Positions 19,943 to 28,806 are shown, counted from the stretch's first letter. The stretch: DNA of 64,000 nucleotides from Galbibacter orientalis DSM 19592 (GCF_000260115.1 NZ_JH651379.1:1740501-1804500), one strand, 5' to 3'. Numbers and translations: made by a program. The notes: generated from the sequence alone by a model not told the origin.

Positions 19943-21487
19943 TTATTTATAATAATCGCCCCCTCTGATGTTTCCATGCTTAGGGATTGTAGATTCTGTA
20001 TTGGTATCTTCCTGTATAAAATCCAATCCTTTTTCAAGAATACTTTTAACACTTTGATAATTGATGCGTTCATAATCTAAAGCTCGTTTACAAGCATTAT
20101 CAAGACGTTCATTCCCAACTTTTTTAGCTAGCCCTAATACACCAGCACAAGATTTATAGGATTGTTCAGGATGTTGTCTTTTTCCTAATAATAAAGTGAT
20201 GAAAGTTTTACAATGGCCTCCAATACCTTCAGCCCAATTTAAAAAGGTGTCAGGATTCCAATCAGCTACATAACGATGTGTTGAAGGCATATGCTCGCTA
20301 TCGGTAGTGTAACCATGACGTTTTAAGCCTCTTTTATGAACAGCAATCCGTTTTTGCTTATAGTAAATTTCAACGGTGTCTTTTGTATAAATGATGCGAA
20401 CCTTCTTTCCTATATAACGATAAGGAACGCTGTAATAATGCTTATCTTTATTAATGTGGATATGAGAGGTCTTATATACTGTTCCCATTAGGTAGGCACG
20501 TAGTTGATATTTATCTGTAGGCAATGGCAATAATTCTTCTTGCTCCAAAGATGTAAATAAATCTAACCTAGAACAGTCCCTTGCTTGAAAGTTAATTTTA
20601 TTATGCTTCCCCGTGAGTTCTAATACAGCTTCATTTAAAGCACTTAAGGTATAATAATCATTCCCATTTAATGGAGCAAAAACTCTTGTGTAGATAATCT
20701 TTACAGCATTTTCTACTAGTGCCTTATCTCTTGGACGATAGGTTCTTGTTGGAAGTATCGTGGTATCATAATGAGTTGCCATAGCCAATAAACTCTCATT
20801 AAGGATAGGCTCATACTTGCTACTTTTTGTAACAGCTGACTTTAAGTTATCAGTTACTATTGCTCTAGGAACGCCTCCGAAAAAATGTAATGCACCTACT
20901 ATGCACCCAATAAAATCCTCTCGTTTTTGTGAACGACAAGCTTCTACATAGGTATAGCCGCTTGCTCCTAGTACAGCAATAAATACTTCCATTTCTTTTA
21001 GTAAACCAGTAGCGGGATCTATGATAGCTAATTTCTTTCCTGTGAAGTCCACAAACATTTTATCCCCAGCCTTATGGTTAAATCGCATGACTGGATTTTG
21101 AGTACGAGACCAAACTCTATACAAATGACAAAATCTAGAATAAGAGATAAATACCTTTTTATTTTGATAATAGTCCTCCCAGATCATGTAACGAGTAACT
21201 CCAACCTTTTTAAGGCGTTTGCTTACCTCTGGGTATAACTTAAAAACATACTCATGACGAGTCGTTATGTGGGTCTCATCAATATGCAATAATATACGTA
21301 AATCTTCAAAACCAAGCTTATCAACCTCTTCACTTGTAAGCTTGCTCTTTAGTAATAATTCGATGTATTTGCGAACAGTATTCCTGGATATACCAAGTTG
21401 TTTACTGATGCTCCGCTTACTAACTCCTTGAGTATGTAAACGATATAGTTGTTTGATTTTTCGCATGTCTAAATGTATGTTTGCCAT
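19943..21487 (-). CDS. istA: IS21-family transposase IstA
   Basis: The 514-residue DDE transposase has an N-terminal helix-turn-helix (GVSKRSISKQLGISRNTVRK, about 19-38). An rve-type catalytic core shows MFVDFTGKKLAIID (first Asp, about 140), AIVTDNLKSAV (second Asp, about 210) and DKALVENAVKIIY (Glu, about 255). A C-terminal Mu-like DNA-binding segment follows. The full length and the intact acidic triad indicate a functional enzyme. It reads leftward from next to the multi-repeat right IS end, which carries the likely promoter and transposase sites. Confidence 0.95.
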   Translation of the reverse strand: MANIHLDMRKIKQLYRLHTQGVSKRSISKQLGISRNTVRKYIELLLKSKLTSEEVDKLGFEDLRILLHIDETHITTRHEYVFKLYPEVSKRLKKVGVTRYMIWEDYYQNKKVFISYSRFCHLYRVWSRTQNPVMRFNHKAGDKMFVDFTGKKLAIIDPATGLLKEMEVFIAVLGASGYTYVEACRSQKREDFIGCIVGALHFFGGVPRAIVTDNLKSAVTKSSKYEPILNESLLAMATHYDTTILPTRTYRPRDKALVENAVKIIYTRVFAPLNGNDYYTLSALNEAVLELTGKHNKINFQARDCSRLDLFTSLEQEELLPLPTDKYQLRAYLMGTVYKTSHIHINKDKHYYSVPYRYIGKKVRIIYTKDTVEIYYKQKRIAVHKRGLKRHGYTTDSEHMPSTHRYVADWNPDTFLNWAEGIGGHCKTFITLLLGKRQHPEQSYKSCAGVLGLAKKVGNERLDNACKRALDYERINYQSVKSILEKGLDFIQEDTNTESTIPKHGNIRGGDYYK

Positions 21488-21544
21488 GGTTATTTTTCTT
21501 GATTATAACCATACAAGTTATTTAATACATGCTCTTTCTAGAGG

Positions 21545-21630
21545 TGGGTCAATTTAGACAGGAATACCCGGGTCACTTTAAATAGGATTCAGTGGGTCAC
21601 TTTCGCAGGATTACATGGGTCAGTTTGGCA
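21545..21630. repeat. Iterated transposase-binding repeats at the right IS21 end
   Basis: The core GGGTCA (TGACCC on the other strand) recurs at 21545, 21570, 21594 and 21617, about one repeat per 24 bp, with a partly shared AGGA-TA spacer. The left end has only one clear copy (19113). Multiple, asymmetrical terminal repeats are a known IS21-family property. Confidence 0.8.
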
Positions 21631-21778
21631 AGAATTTCCACTTTGGGAACCTGGAGGTAAAACATCAGGAGGTTATAGAGAAGCTATACTTATTGATAAG
21701 ACAAACGCATCTACGCCCATTAGTCATAATAAAAGTATAAAATCACTTAAAGAACAATTTAATTGGGAGAAGCTATGA
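21631..21778 (+). pseudogene. 3' fragment of a polymorphic-toxin-like gene
   Basis: A frame open from the IS junction codes for about 48 residues (EFPLWEPGGKTSGGYREAI ... LKEQFNWEKL) and ends in TGA at 21776-21778. That stop overlaps the ATG of the next small gene (ATGA). No start exists, so it is the tail of a larger gene lost through the IS event. Its placement as a C-terminal tail translationally coupled to a small acidic gene is the pattern of a contact-dependent or polymorphic toxin and its immunity protein. The toxin activity is not recognisable. Confidence 0.5.
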
Positions 21779-22107
21779 GTAAAAAAATAACAATTACGGA
21801 ACTTTTAGAGTTAATTCCTCAGAAGAATGAATCAAAAAAGTATTTATCTTGGGAAAAGCTTGACCTTAACGATTTTAACGATTTCAATCTAGTAGGGGAG
21901 GTATATTCTAATTCTGATAATCAAACAGAATTTTCTACTAAAGAAAATTACTGGTCTGAAAACTATCCGATTGCTTTAGACTTTTTTCCTAATTCAAGGT
22001 GTGAAGTCTATACAGATAATATTAATTATTATCTAGTTTATAGAGATTTTGGAGGGCATGTGCCAGAAAGAAGATGTCGTTTGATTAGAAGAGAGTTAAT
22101 TATATAA
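21775..22107 (+). CDS. Small acidic protein, putative immunity protein
   Basis: The ATG at 21775 overlaps the upstream stop by four bases (ATGA), which favours it over the TTG at 21763. The product is 110 residues, soluble and acidic at its N-terminal half, without a signal peptide (MSKKITITELLELIPQ ... FGGHVPERRCRLIRRELII). I do not recognise a named family. The inference of an immunity role rests on coupling to the toxin-tail fragment and on a second similar arrangement 1 kb downstream. Confidence 0.5.
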   Translation: MSKKITITELLELIPQKNESKKYLSWEKLDLNDFNDFNLVGEVYSNSDNQTEFSTKENYWSENYPIALDFFPNSRCEVYTDNINYYLVYRDFGGHVPERRCRLIRRELII

Positions 22108-22177
22108 AATTCTTCTACAAATAAGCTTGTCTAGTTTTATAATGAACTTTCTTGAAATCATAAAAAATATCTTTATT

Positions 22178-22210
22178 CCCCCCGCTGGTGCGCGATTGTA
22201 TCGCGTTCCA
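22178..22210 (+). repeat. REP-like hairpin upstream of the tyrosine transposase
   Basis: A CCCCCCGCTGGTGCG head is followed by the palindrome CGCGAT-TGT-ATCGCG (22191-22205). It is far more GC-rich than its surroundings. A related head plus palindrome occurs at 23343-23375 and, inverted, at 22817-22846. Confidence 0.75.
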
Positions 22211-22242
22211 CAAGGTAATAATATTAGTAATAAGATATAAAT

Positions 22243-22806
22243 ATGAGCCGCAACTATAAATTTCATAATCCGGAGGGACTTTACTTTGTGAGTTTTGCAG
22301 TAGTTTATTGGCTTGATGTTTTTACAAGAAATGAATATAAAAAGATAGTAGTGGATAGTCTAAAATTTTGTCAAGATAAAAAAGGAATGGAAATAGTTAC
22401 ATGGTGTGTCATGACAAATCACGTTCATTTAATTTTTAGGAGCATAAAAGGGAATAAACCTGAACTATTAATAGGAGATTTTAAACGTTTTACAAGTAAA
22501 GCTGTGGTAAAAGCCATACAAGAAAATTCACAGGAGAGTAGAAAAGAATTTTTATTAGAAAATTTTAAGAAAGCGGCTAATGAAAGTTCTAATGTGAAAC
22601 ATCATCAATTTTGGAGGCATGATAACAAGCCAATTGAGTTATGGAGCAATAAAGTGATAAATGAGAAGATAGTTTATGTACATAATAATCCGGTAGAGGC
22701 TGGATTGGTTTTTAAGGCAGAAGATTATGTTTATAGCAGTGCTATGGATTATGCAGGCGAAAAGGGAATGCTAGAAAATATTATAAAATTTGAACATTAT
22801 GGATAA
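22243..22806 (+). CDS. REP-associated tyrosine transposase (RAYT, IS200/Y1-like HUH family)
   Basis: The 187-residue protein has the Y1_Tnp fold markers: MTNHVHLIF (HUH histidines, about residues 66-68) and the catalytic-tyrosine helix IVYVHNNPVEAGLVF (Tyr about 146). The WRHDNKPIELWS segment is typical of the RAYT subgroup. REP-like hairpins flank it in inverted orientation, left at 22178 and right at 22817, as expected for RAYT/REP units. The start MSRNYKF is supported by a broken paralogue at 23423 beginning MSRKYKF. Family knowledge: RAYTs nick REP single strands and are usually single-copy and domesticated. It appears intact. Confidence 0.9.
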   Translation: MSRNYKFHNPEGLYFVSFAVVYWLDVFTRNEYKKIVVDSLKFCQDKKGMEIVTWCVMTNHVHLIFRSIKGNKPELLIGDFKRFTSKAVVKAIQENSQESRKEFLLENFKKAANESSNVKHHQFWRHDNKPIELWSNKVINEKIVYVHNNPVEAGLVFKAEDYVYSSAMDYAGEKGMLENIIKFEHYG

Positions 22807-22816
22807 AAGACAACTA

Positions 22817-22846
22817 CCACACGAAAGGATTCGTGCGGCAGCGGGG
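22817..22846 (-). repeat. Inverted REP-like hairpin at the 3' side of the transposase
   Basis: On the minus strand this reads CCCCGCTGCCGCACGAA, loop, TTCGTGTGG: the same CCCCGCTG head followed by a palindrome (CACGAA/TTCGTG). Together with the 22178 copy it brackets the transposase gene in head-to-head arrangement. Confidence 0.75.
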
Positions 22847-23062
22847 CCAACCTGGATTGCAGAATTTTCAAGTAGCCAAATTATAAATGATGTTCGATTC
22901 CCTAAAGCAAAATTCAATAATGCTGACTATATAGAGGTTTTGACAAGGAGTTACCCAGAATGGGGTGTAGGAGGCGGGAGTCAGTTTATTACTAATTCAC
23001 AAATTAAAGTGTTGAAAATCAAAAATCTAGAAACAGGAGAAACTATAAATTTCAATCATTAA
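22847..23062 (+). pseudogene. Second 3' fragment of a toxin-like gene
   Basis: A frame ending at 23062 codes for PTWIAEFSSSQIINDVRF ... NLETGETINFNH. It is open upstream through the REP hairpin to a TTG at 22790, but those first residues are encoded by REP sequence, so the real gene fragment begins about 22847. It has no start of its own. As at 21631, a short C-terminal tail is followed 11 nt later by a small standalone gene (23074), the toxin-immunity pattern. The family is not recognised. Confidence 0.45.
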
Positions 23063-23073
23063 AATTTGATTAA

Positions 23074-23301
23074 ATGAGTAAGAGAAAAAAAATAGAGGAT
23101 TTTGTAAATAAACTTGAATTTTTTTACAGAAACTTTGGAAACAAATGGAATCTTAAGGACTTTATAGATATTAGAAATAAGAATGATGAAATAATCCTTT
23201 CAGAATGTTTAAAAGACTTGGAGAAAAAGGGAATTGTGAAAATACTTAGTGATAATCATGATTTTGAGATAATTGATTTGCCTTCTAATAAGAAAGAGTA
23301 A
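23074..23301 (+). CDS. Small charged protein, putative immunity protein
   Basis: A 75-residue Lys/Glu/Asp-rich protein with no signal peptide or membrane segment (MSKRKKIEDFVNKLEFFYRN ... IIDLPSNKKE). It starts 11 nt after the toxin-tail fragment. The predicted structure is a small helical or winged fold (KDFIDIRNKNDEIILSECLK, then a beta hairpin KGIVKILSDNHDFEI), so a DNA-binding alternative exists. The immunity role is inferred from context alone. Confidence 0.45.
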   Translation: MSKRKKIEDFVNKLEFFYRNFGNKWNLKDFIDIRNKNDEIILSECLKDLEKKGIVKILSDNHDFEIIDLPSNKKE

Positions 23302-23342
23302 TCTATCTGATTTGTTTTTGTAAAAAACAGAGAAATCCATTT

Positions 23343-23375
23343 CCCCCCGCTAGCGCGAGCGTCACGCTCGTGCCG
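23343..23375 (+). repeat. Third REP-like hairpin
   Basis: A CCCCCCGCTAGCGCG head is followed by arms GCGCGAGCGT / ACGCTCGTGC around a single C. It lies 48 nt upstream of a degraded transposase start, the same layout as the intact unit at 22178-22243. Confidence 0.75.
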
Positions 23376-23422
23376 ATTATGAGTAAGGATATTATTAATA
23401 AACAATAACAGAACAAAAACGA

Positions 23423-23506
23423 ATGAGTCGTAAATATAAATTCTATAGCAAAGAACTGGTAATAGACTGCATTAAGTATTGTATGAATAACAAGAAGATA
23501 ATATAG
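23423..23506 (+). pseudogene. Degraded REP-associated tyrosine transposase remnant
   Basis: This 27-codon frame (MSRKYKFYSKELVIDCIKYC...) aligns to the intact transposase start (MSRNYKF) and then, after an internal deletion of about 25 codons, to its EYKKIVVDSLKFCQDKKG segment. A stop follows. All catalytic residues are missing. The rest of 23302-23628 is AT-rich leader of the next gene. Confidence 0.65.
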
Positions 23507-23628
23507 TATTGAAGTTAAAAAAGAAAAGAATAAATACTTATAAATAAACCTAATACATAAACCTATAAAAGCTGAAAAGATAAACCAGCCCTAAACAGAA
23601 CAAACAGAACTATAATGTAATAATTATC

Positions 23629-25992
23629 TTGAAGCAACATCTACTCTACATACTACTTTTTATAGTAGCGGGGAATGCTATGGCTCAAAGCGTAGATTTG
23701 GAGCAATTTGGTAAAGAAAATCCGCTAAAAGTTACTGGTAATATTGCAGCTAATAGCGTGTATTACAATTCCAATCAAAATAATGCGCGCGAGCCATTTA
23801 CCTACTTTTTACAAGGAACACTTAATGTGCAATTGTATAGCTTTGCCATGCCTATAAGTTATAGTTTTACTAATCAAGGAAAGAATTTAGATTATCAATT
23901 ACCTTTTAATTTTAATAGACTCAGCTTACATCCCAAATATAAATGGGTAACAGCACATATAGGAGATGTAAATATGACTTTTTCTCCTTATACTTTAAGC
24001 GGACACCAATTTACTGGAGGTGGTGTAGACCTAACTCCTGAAGGAAAATTTAAAGTAAGCGCTATGGCTGGACAACTTTTAAAAGCCACCGAAGATACAG
24101 AAGATTCCCGAACGGTGCCAGCTTTTAAACGTATGGGCTACGGACTAAAAACCGAATATGAAACCGAGAAGTATAAAGTGGGAGTTATTGGCTTTTATGC
24201 CAAAGATGCTATCACTTCCATAGATTCTGTACCTGAACAAAAAAATGTTCTACCAAAAGAAAATTTGGTATTAAGTATAGAAGGAGCTTATAAAATAAAT
24301 AATAATTTTGATGTTTTTGCCGAGTATGCATCGAGTGCTATAACACAGGACTTAAGGGCTCAAGATGGGAATGGAGGCAAAGGTGGGATGGCAGGCTTAT
24401 TATTTAATAGTAAAATTTCTACCGAATATTATACAGCACTCAAGGCTGGAGTAAATTATGTATTCGATCAATCCTCAGTAGGAGTTGCTTACGAACGTAT
24501 AGATCCAGGTTACCAAACTTTAGGTTCTTATTATTTTAATAACGATTTTGAAAATATTACTCTTAACGGAGCTACAACAGCATTGAATAATATATTAAAT
24601 GTTTCATTTAATGTGGGGTATCAGCGAGACGATTTAAATAATAAAAAAGACAATGCCACCAGCAGAATGGTGGGGTCAATAAATGCAACAGCCAGTGTAA
24701 ATGAACGATTGAATATAACCGGTTCTTACTCTAACTTTAGAACTTATACCAATGTAAAAGTAAATCAGTTTGATAATATCAACGATGATAATTTGTTGGA
24801 TAACAATTTGGATACGCTTGACTATAGACAACTTTCACAATCGGCAATGTTGGGAATAAATTATGTAATATCCCAAAAAGAGACAGTACAACAAAACATC
24901 AATTTTAATTACAATGTAAATGATGTTGCTAACGAACAAAACGGAGTAGTTAGAATAGGAGATGCCTCTATCTTTCATAATTTCAATACGGCTTATACCA
25001 TAGGCTTCCCAAAACATCAAGTAAATATTACGGGTGCTGTAAATGCTACACTCAATACTATTGGTAGAGAAGATGCTACAACAATTGGGCCTACCTTGAG
25101 TGTTAATAAACAATTTTTTGAAAATAAACTAAATACAGGTTTATCGTCTTCGTTTAATACAACTAGCAATACTTCTGGTAAAACTTCTATGACTAATATT
25201 AGAGCCAATGCAAATTATAGATTGTTGGAAAGACACAACATTAATTTAAGTTTAATTCAGCTTTTTAGGAATAACAATTATCAAGAGAATGCAATTGGTT
25301 TAAGTGAGTTTACAGCTACATTGGGTTATAATTATTCGTTTAATCTTCCGCCGAAATTCAAAAAGAATAAAAAAGATAAGATTTTTAACTTTACCTATCG
25401 TGAATATTATTTTGAAGGCGTGCATGATAGTATAAGTCCTCAGGTGGTAGCAGTTTCTCAAGAGGATAAGTTTAGTGCCATTTTAAAGATTAAAGGAATA
25501 AAATCTAACTTGACTTTTTTAGAAGAAATTATATCTCAAACAGAAAACGATAGCGATAAGAAATACAAACAAGCTGCTATTGATTATTTAAAGTATTTAT
25601 ACAAGCATAAAGATTTTCTAGACACATATAATGATCTGGCTTTTCAAGGACTTAAAAAACTTTATATAGAAGCTGTTGAAATGAATGATGAAGTTGAAAA
25701 AGAATATTTTGCATTACAAGCAAAGGTAAATAGTGCTAAAACAAAAGATAATAAAGACTTGGCAGAATTAGAGGTAAAAGAGAGAAGGTATAGGGCACAC
25801 ACTTATATGATGGAGCAATTACAGACCATTCATTTTGATGATATTTTGAATGATAATCCGCCATTTAAAATATTTAAAGATAACCATATTTCAAAAGTAT
25901 TTGCAATGCTTGAGGACGGAAAAAGTAGAGAAGAGATACAAACATACCTTGAAATTCAATTTGCAGATATGTATCATAAAAAAGCTTTATAA
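23629..25992 (+). CDS. Outer-membrane beta-barrel protein, function unknown
   Basis: A 787-residue protein with a signal peptide (LLYILLFIVAGNAMAQ). The body is a large amphipathic beta-barrel at residues about 35-570 with repeated alternating patterns such as LNVSFNVGYQRDD and FTATLGYNYSFNL. The C-terminal 190 residues are charged and helical, coiled-coil-like (VEKEYFALQAKVNSAK, KERRYRAHTYMMEQL). The start is a TTG; the nearest upstream in-frame ATG is followed directly by a stop. Such proteins occur in Bacteroidota next to very large secreted proteins, so a role in their export or anchoring is possible. That would fit the truncated giants and toxin remains upstream. Confidence 0.7.
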   Translation: MKQHLLYILLFIVAGNAMAQSVDLEQFGKENPLKVTGNIAANSVYYNSNQNNAREPFTYFLQGTLNVQLYSFAMPISYSFTNQGKNLDYQLPFNFNRLSLHPKYKWVTAHIGDVNMTFSPYTLSGHQFTGGGVDLTPEGKFKVSAMAGQLLKATEDTEDSRTVPAFKRMGYGLKTEYETEKYKVGVIGFYAKDAITSIDSVPEQKNVLPKENLVLSIEGAYKINNNFDVFAEYASSAITQDLRAQDGNGGKGGMAGLLFNSKISTEYYTALKAGVNYVFDQSSVGVAYERIDPGYQTLGSYYFNNDFENITLNGATTALNNILNVSFNVGYQRDDLNNKKDNATSRMVGSINATASVNERLNITGSYSNFRTYTNVKVNQFDNINDDNLLDNNLDTLDYRQLSQSAMLGINYVISQKETVQQNINFNYNVNDVANEQNGVVRIGDASIFHNFNTAYTIGFPKHQVNITGAVNATLNTIGREDATTIGPTLSVNKQFFENKLNTGLSSSFNTTSNTSGKTSMTNIRANANYRLLERHNINLSLIQLFRNNNYQENAIGLSEFTATLGYNYSFNLPPKFKKNKKDKIFNFTYREYYFEGVHDSISPQVVAVSQEDKFSAILKIKGIKSNLTFLEEIISQTENDSDKKYKQAAIDYLKYLYKHKDFLDTYNDLAFQGLKKLYIEAVEMNDEVEKEYFALQAKVNSAKTKDNKDLAELEVKERRYRAHTYMMEQLQTIHFDDILNDNPPFKIFKDNHISKVFAMLEDGKSREEIQTYLEIQFADMYHKKAL

Positions 25993-26186
25993 TTCTTAAC
26001 TTTCTTCAAACTGCGTTATTGAACAACAGGTATAATAGTATTTATCACATTTGTTTGTGGTGAATTTCTTGTTTTCTGTTTATATTATTAATAGATTTAA
26101 AAACTTATTCTTATGAGAACTTTAATATATAGAGTGTTATTATGAGAATATCTTAAATGCTAACTAAAATTTCAACTAAAACAAAA

Positions 26187-27149
26187 ATGAAACGTAGACA
26201 GTTTGTAACCAAAACTGCTCAGACAAGTTTAGCGCTCACTTTTTTGGGAGCAATGGCTTGTAAAGAGCAAACTAAAAAAACTACCGAAGAAACTATTAAA
26301 GAAGTTGTTGAAAACGCTCCTTTATTTTTTAAACTATCATTAGCTCAATGGTCTTTTCATAGGGCTTTAAAAGCTGGTGAAATGGATAATTTAGATTTTG
26401 CTAAAAATGCTAAAGAATTAGGATGTGAAGGACTCGAATATGTAAATCAGTTTTTTGCTGATAAGGCTACGGATACAGCTTATTTAAATGAAATGAATAG
26501 CAGAGCAAAGTCTGAAGGGTTACAAAATGTACTTATTATGATTGATGGAGAGGGCCAACTTGCAGATGCAGATACTAAAAAGCGACAAGTAGCTATAGAA
26601 AATCATTACAAATGGGTAGAAGCTGCAAAATTTTTAGGCTGTCATGCTATTCGAGTGAATCTTGGTGGTGGTGTAAAAATGGAGGAAGCATCCAAAGCTG
26701 GAATCGATTCTTTGACGCAATTGTCTGAATTTGCTTCAAAAGAAAATATAAATATTTTAGTTGAAAATCATGGTGGGTTTTCTTCAAATGGTGCTTGGCT
26801 AGCCAATGTAATGAAAGAAGTAAATAAAAATAACTGTGGTACACTTCCTGATTTTGGAAATTTCTGTACTGAATATGGTGAAAATTATAGTTGTAAAACG
26901 GAATACGACCGTTATAAAGGTGTAAAGGAAATGCTTCCTTATGCAAAAGCTGTGAGCGCTAAGTCTCACGATTTTGATGCTAATGGAAATGAAATTCATA
27001 CAGATTATTTAAAAATGATGCAAATGGTAAAAGCATCTGGTTATAAAGGTTTTGTAGGGATTGAATATGAAGGAGACAAAGTTTCAGAGAGAGAAGGAAT
27101 TGCCTTAACAAGAGATTTATTAATTAAAGTAGGAAAAGAATTAAGCTAA
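26187..27149 (+). CDS. Sugar phosphate isomerase/epimerase-like (xylose-isomerase-type TIM barrel) lipoprotein
   Basis: The chosen start at 26187 gives MKRRQFVTKTAQTSLALTFL, a twin-arginine-type signal with a lipobox (GAMAC); a further ATG ten codons upstream only adds a hydrophilic tail. The mature part is an AP-endonuclease-2-type TIM barrel: LSLAQWSFHRAL (strand 1), CEGLEYVNQFF, HAIRVNLGGG, ILVENHGGFSSNG, GTLPDFGNF, VSAKSHDFD and GFVGIEYEG, with the Glu/Asp/His metal ligands of the family. Such exported members act on sugars in the periplasm. It lies 9 nt before a GH20 gene, which suggests a joint role in aminosugar handling. Confidence 0.8.
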   Translation: MKRRQFVTKTAQTSLALTFLGAMACKEQTKKTTEETIKEVVENAPLFFKLSLAQWSFHRALKAGEMDNLDFAKNAKELGCEGLEYVNQFFADKATDTAYLNEMNSRAKSEGLQNVLIMIDGEGQLADADTKKRQVAIENHYKWVEAAKFLGCHAIRVNLGGGVKMEEASKAGIDSLTQLSEFASKENINILVENHGGFSSNGAWLANVMKEVNKNNCGTLPDFGNFCTEYGENYSCKTEYDRYKGVKEMLPYAKAVSAKSHDFDANGNEIHTDYLKMMQMVKASGYKGFVGIEYEGDKVSEREGIALTRDLLIKVGKELS

Positions 27150-27158
27150 TAATAAACA

Positions 27159-28760
27159 ATGAAGAATTATATAAAAATATTTTCTTTGACTGGAAAATAT
27201 ATGAGTACACTAGGTAAAACCATTTTTTTATTCCTATTCATATTTGCTTCATGTAGCAAAAAACCTAAACTTCAAACAAGTATGGAAGATATAGGTTTAA
27301 TTCCTATTCCAGTTTCTGTAGACAGTCAACCAGGAACTTTTGAGATCCTTGAGAGTACTCCAATCTATGTAAATGGAGATGATGAATTAGTAAAAGTTGC
27401 TAATTACTTTTCAGAAACTATTCATATTATTAGCGATTTTCATTTAGAAATAGCTTCTTCTTCAGAAGAAATTAAAAGTGGTGTGCTTTTTAAGATTTCA
27501 TCTGAAATAAAAAATGAAGAGGGTTATAAAATAACTGCTTCGGAAAATTTAATAACACTTGAGGCAAAAGATGCTGAAGGTGCTTTTAGAGGAGTGCAAA
27601 CTCTTTTGCAGTTACTTTCTGTACAGGAAAATGCTGATGGAATTCGATTGGGAATTCCTGCCGTAAAAATTGAAGACTATCCTCAATATGAATACCGCGG
27701 GAGTATGTTGGATGTTTCAAGACATTTCTTCTCGGTTGATGAGGTAAAAAGATACATCGATTTAATGGCTTCTTACAAGCTTAATGTCCTTCACTTACAT
27801 TTAACAGACGATCAAGGTTGGAGAATTGAAATTAAGTCGTGGCCCAAACTTACCAAAATAGGAGGAAGTACAGAAGTAGATGGGGGAGACGGAGGTTTTT
27901 ATACCCAAGAACAGTATAAGGATATTGTAAATTATGCTGCTGCTCGCTACATTACAATTATTCCAGAAATAGATATGCCAGGGCATACCAATGCTGCTTT
28001 AGCATCATATCCTGAGTTAAATTGTGATGGAAATGCACCAGAGCTATACACAGGAACAGAAGTAGGGTTTAGCTCTTTGTGTATTGATAAGGAAATTACT
28101 TACAAGTTTGTGGAGGATGTTATAAAAGAACTTGTTGAGATTACTCCTGGTCCATATATTCATATTGGTGGAGATGAATCGCATTCTACAGAATTGGAAG
28201 ATTATATTCCTTTTGTAACTAGAGTTCAAGATATGGTTTATAAATACGGAAAAACTCCAATTGGATGGGACGAAATCCGTCATGCAAAACTTAAAAAAGC
28301 TTCTATTGTACAATTTTGGGCTAATAAAGAAAATGCAAAAGCTGCGGTAAAACAGGGAGTAAAAGTACTTATGTCGCCTTCTGCAAGATCCTATATGGAT
28401 ATGAAATACGACAGTATTACACCTTTAGGATTGCAATGGGCGGGACTTATTAATGTAAAGAAAGCTTACAATTGGAATCCTGCAACTTTGGTAGATAGTA
28501 TTAGTAAGAAAGATATTATTGGGGTGGAAGCTCCTCTTTGGGCGGAGACAATAGAAACGATGGAAGATATTGAATATATGACTTTTCCTCGATTATTAGG
28601 TTATGCCGAAATAAGTTGGTCGCCAGATTCTTTACGTAACTGGGAAACCTATAAGTTAAGATTGGCGAAACAATACAAAGATTTAAAACTTAAAAATGTT
28701 AATTTATATGAGTCTAAAATGGTTCCTTGGGAAAAAGGAATAAAAGATTCTTTAGAGTAG
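27159..28760 (+). CDS. GH20 beta-N-acetylhexosaminidase, lipoprotein
   Basis: The 533-residue protein has a GH20b N-terminal domain (IPIPVSVDSQPGTFEI, EGYKITASENLITLEAKD). The catalytic TIM barrel follows: RGSMLDVSRHFF, LNVLHLHLTDDQGWRIEI, PEIDMPGHTNAAL, and the catalytic pair Asp339-Glu340 in IHIGGDESHSTE. A lipobox FASC follows a hydrophobic stretch. The ATG at 27201 (MSTLGKTIFLFLFIFASC) gives a more typical lipoprotein signal than the one at 27159. Reaction by family: removal of terminal GlcNAc/GalNAc by substrate-assisted catalysis. It is co-transcribed with the isomerase-like gene and followed by a strong terminator. Confidence 0.93.
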   Translation: MKNYIKIFSLTGKYMSTLGKTIFLFLFIFASCSKKPKLQTSMEDIGLIPIPVSVDSQPGTFEILESTPIYVNGDDELVKVANYFSETIHIISDFHLEIASSSEEIKSGVLFKISSEIKNEEGYKITASENLITLEAKDAEGAFRGVQTLLQLLSVQENADGIRLGIPAVKIEDYPQYEYRGSMLDVSRHFFSVDEVKRYIDLMASYKLNVLHLHLTDDQGWRIEIKSWPKLTKIGGSTEVDGGDGGFYTQEQYKDIVNYAAARYITIIPEIDMPGHTNAALASYPELNCDGNAPELYTGTEVGFSSLCIDKEITYKFVEDVIKELVEITPGPYIHIGGDESHSTELEDYIPFVTRVQDMVYKYGKTPIGWDEIRHAKLKKASIVQFWANKENAKAAVKQGVKVLMSPSARSYMDMKYDSITPLGLQWAGLINVKKAYNWNPATLVDSISKKDIIGVEAPLWAETIETMEDIEYMTFPRLLGYAEISWSPDSLRNWETYKLRLAKQYKDLKLKNVNLYESKMVPWEKGIKDSLE

Positions 28761-28779
28761 AAATTTATTTTACCGTCTA

Positions 28780-28806
28780 AACCGTCGCCTGCGACGGTTT
28801 TTTTAT
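28780..28806 (+). terminator. Rho-independent terminator after the GH20 gene
   Basis: Arms AACCGTCGC and GCGACGGTT pair perfectly around CT and are followed by seven T residues. Confidence 0.92.

Larger units (their letters stand above)
19106..21630 (-). mobile_element. IS21-family insertion sequence (istA-istB), about 2.5 kb
   Basis: Two transposition genes in the order istA-istB on the minus strand are bounded by related ends. The left end reads TGTAAAGTTGACCCACCC from 19106; the right end, read inward on the other strand, is TGCCAAACTGACCCATG from 21630. Both start with TG and carry TGACCCA at the same offset. The size fits the family. I do not see a clean target-site duplication (left flank TAAATTCC, right flank AGAATTTC), which suggests a deletion or rearrangement next to the element. 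Both genes are full length, so it may be active. Confidence 0.85.

Noticed and set aside
19098-21640. Target-site duplication of the IS21 element
   Set aside because: TAAATTCC on the left and AGAATTTC on the right share only a loose AATT-C word, not a true direct repeat at the junctions.
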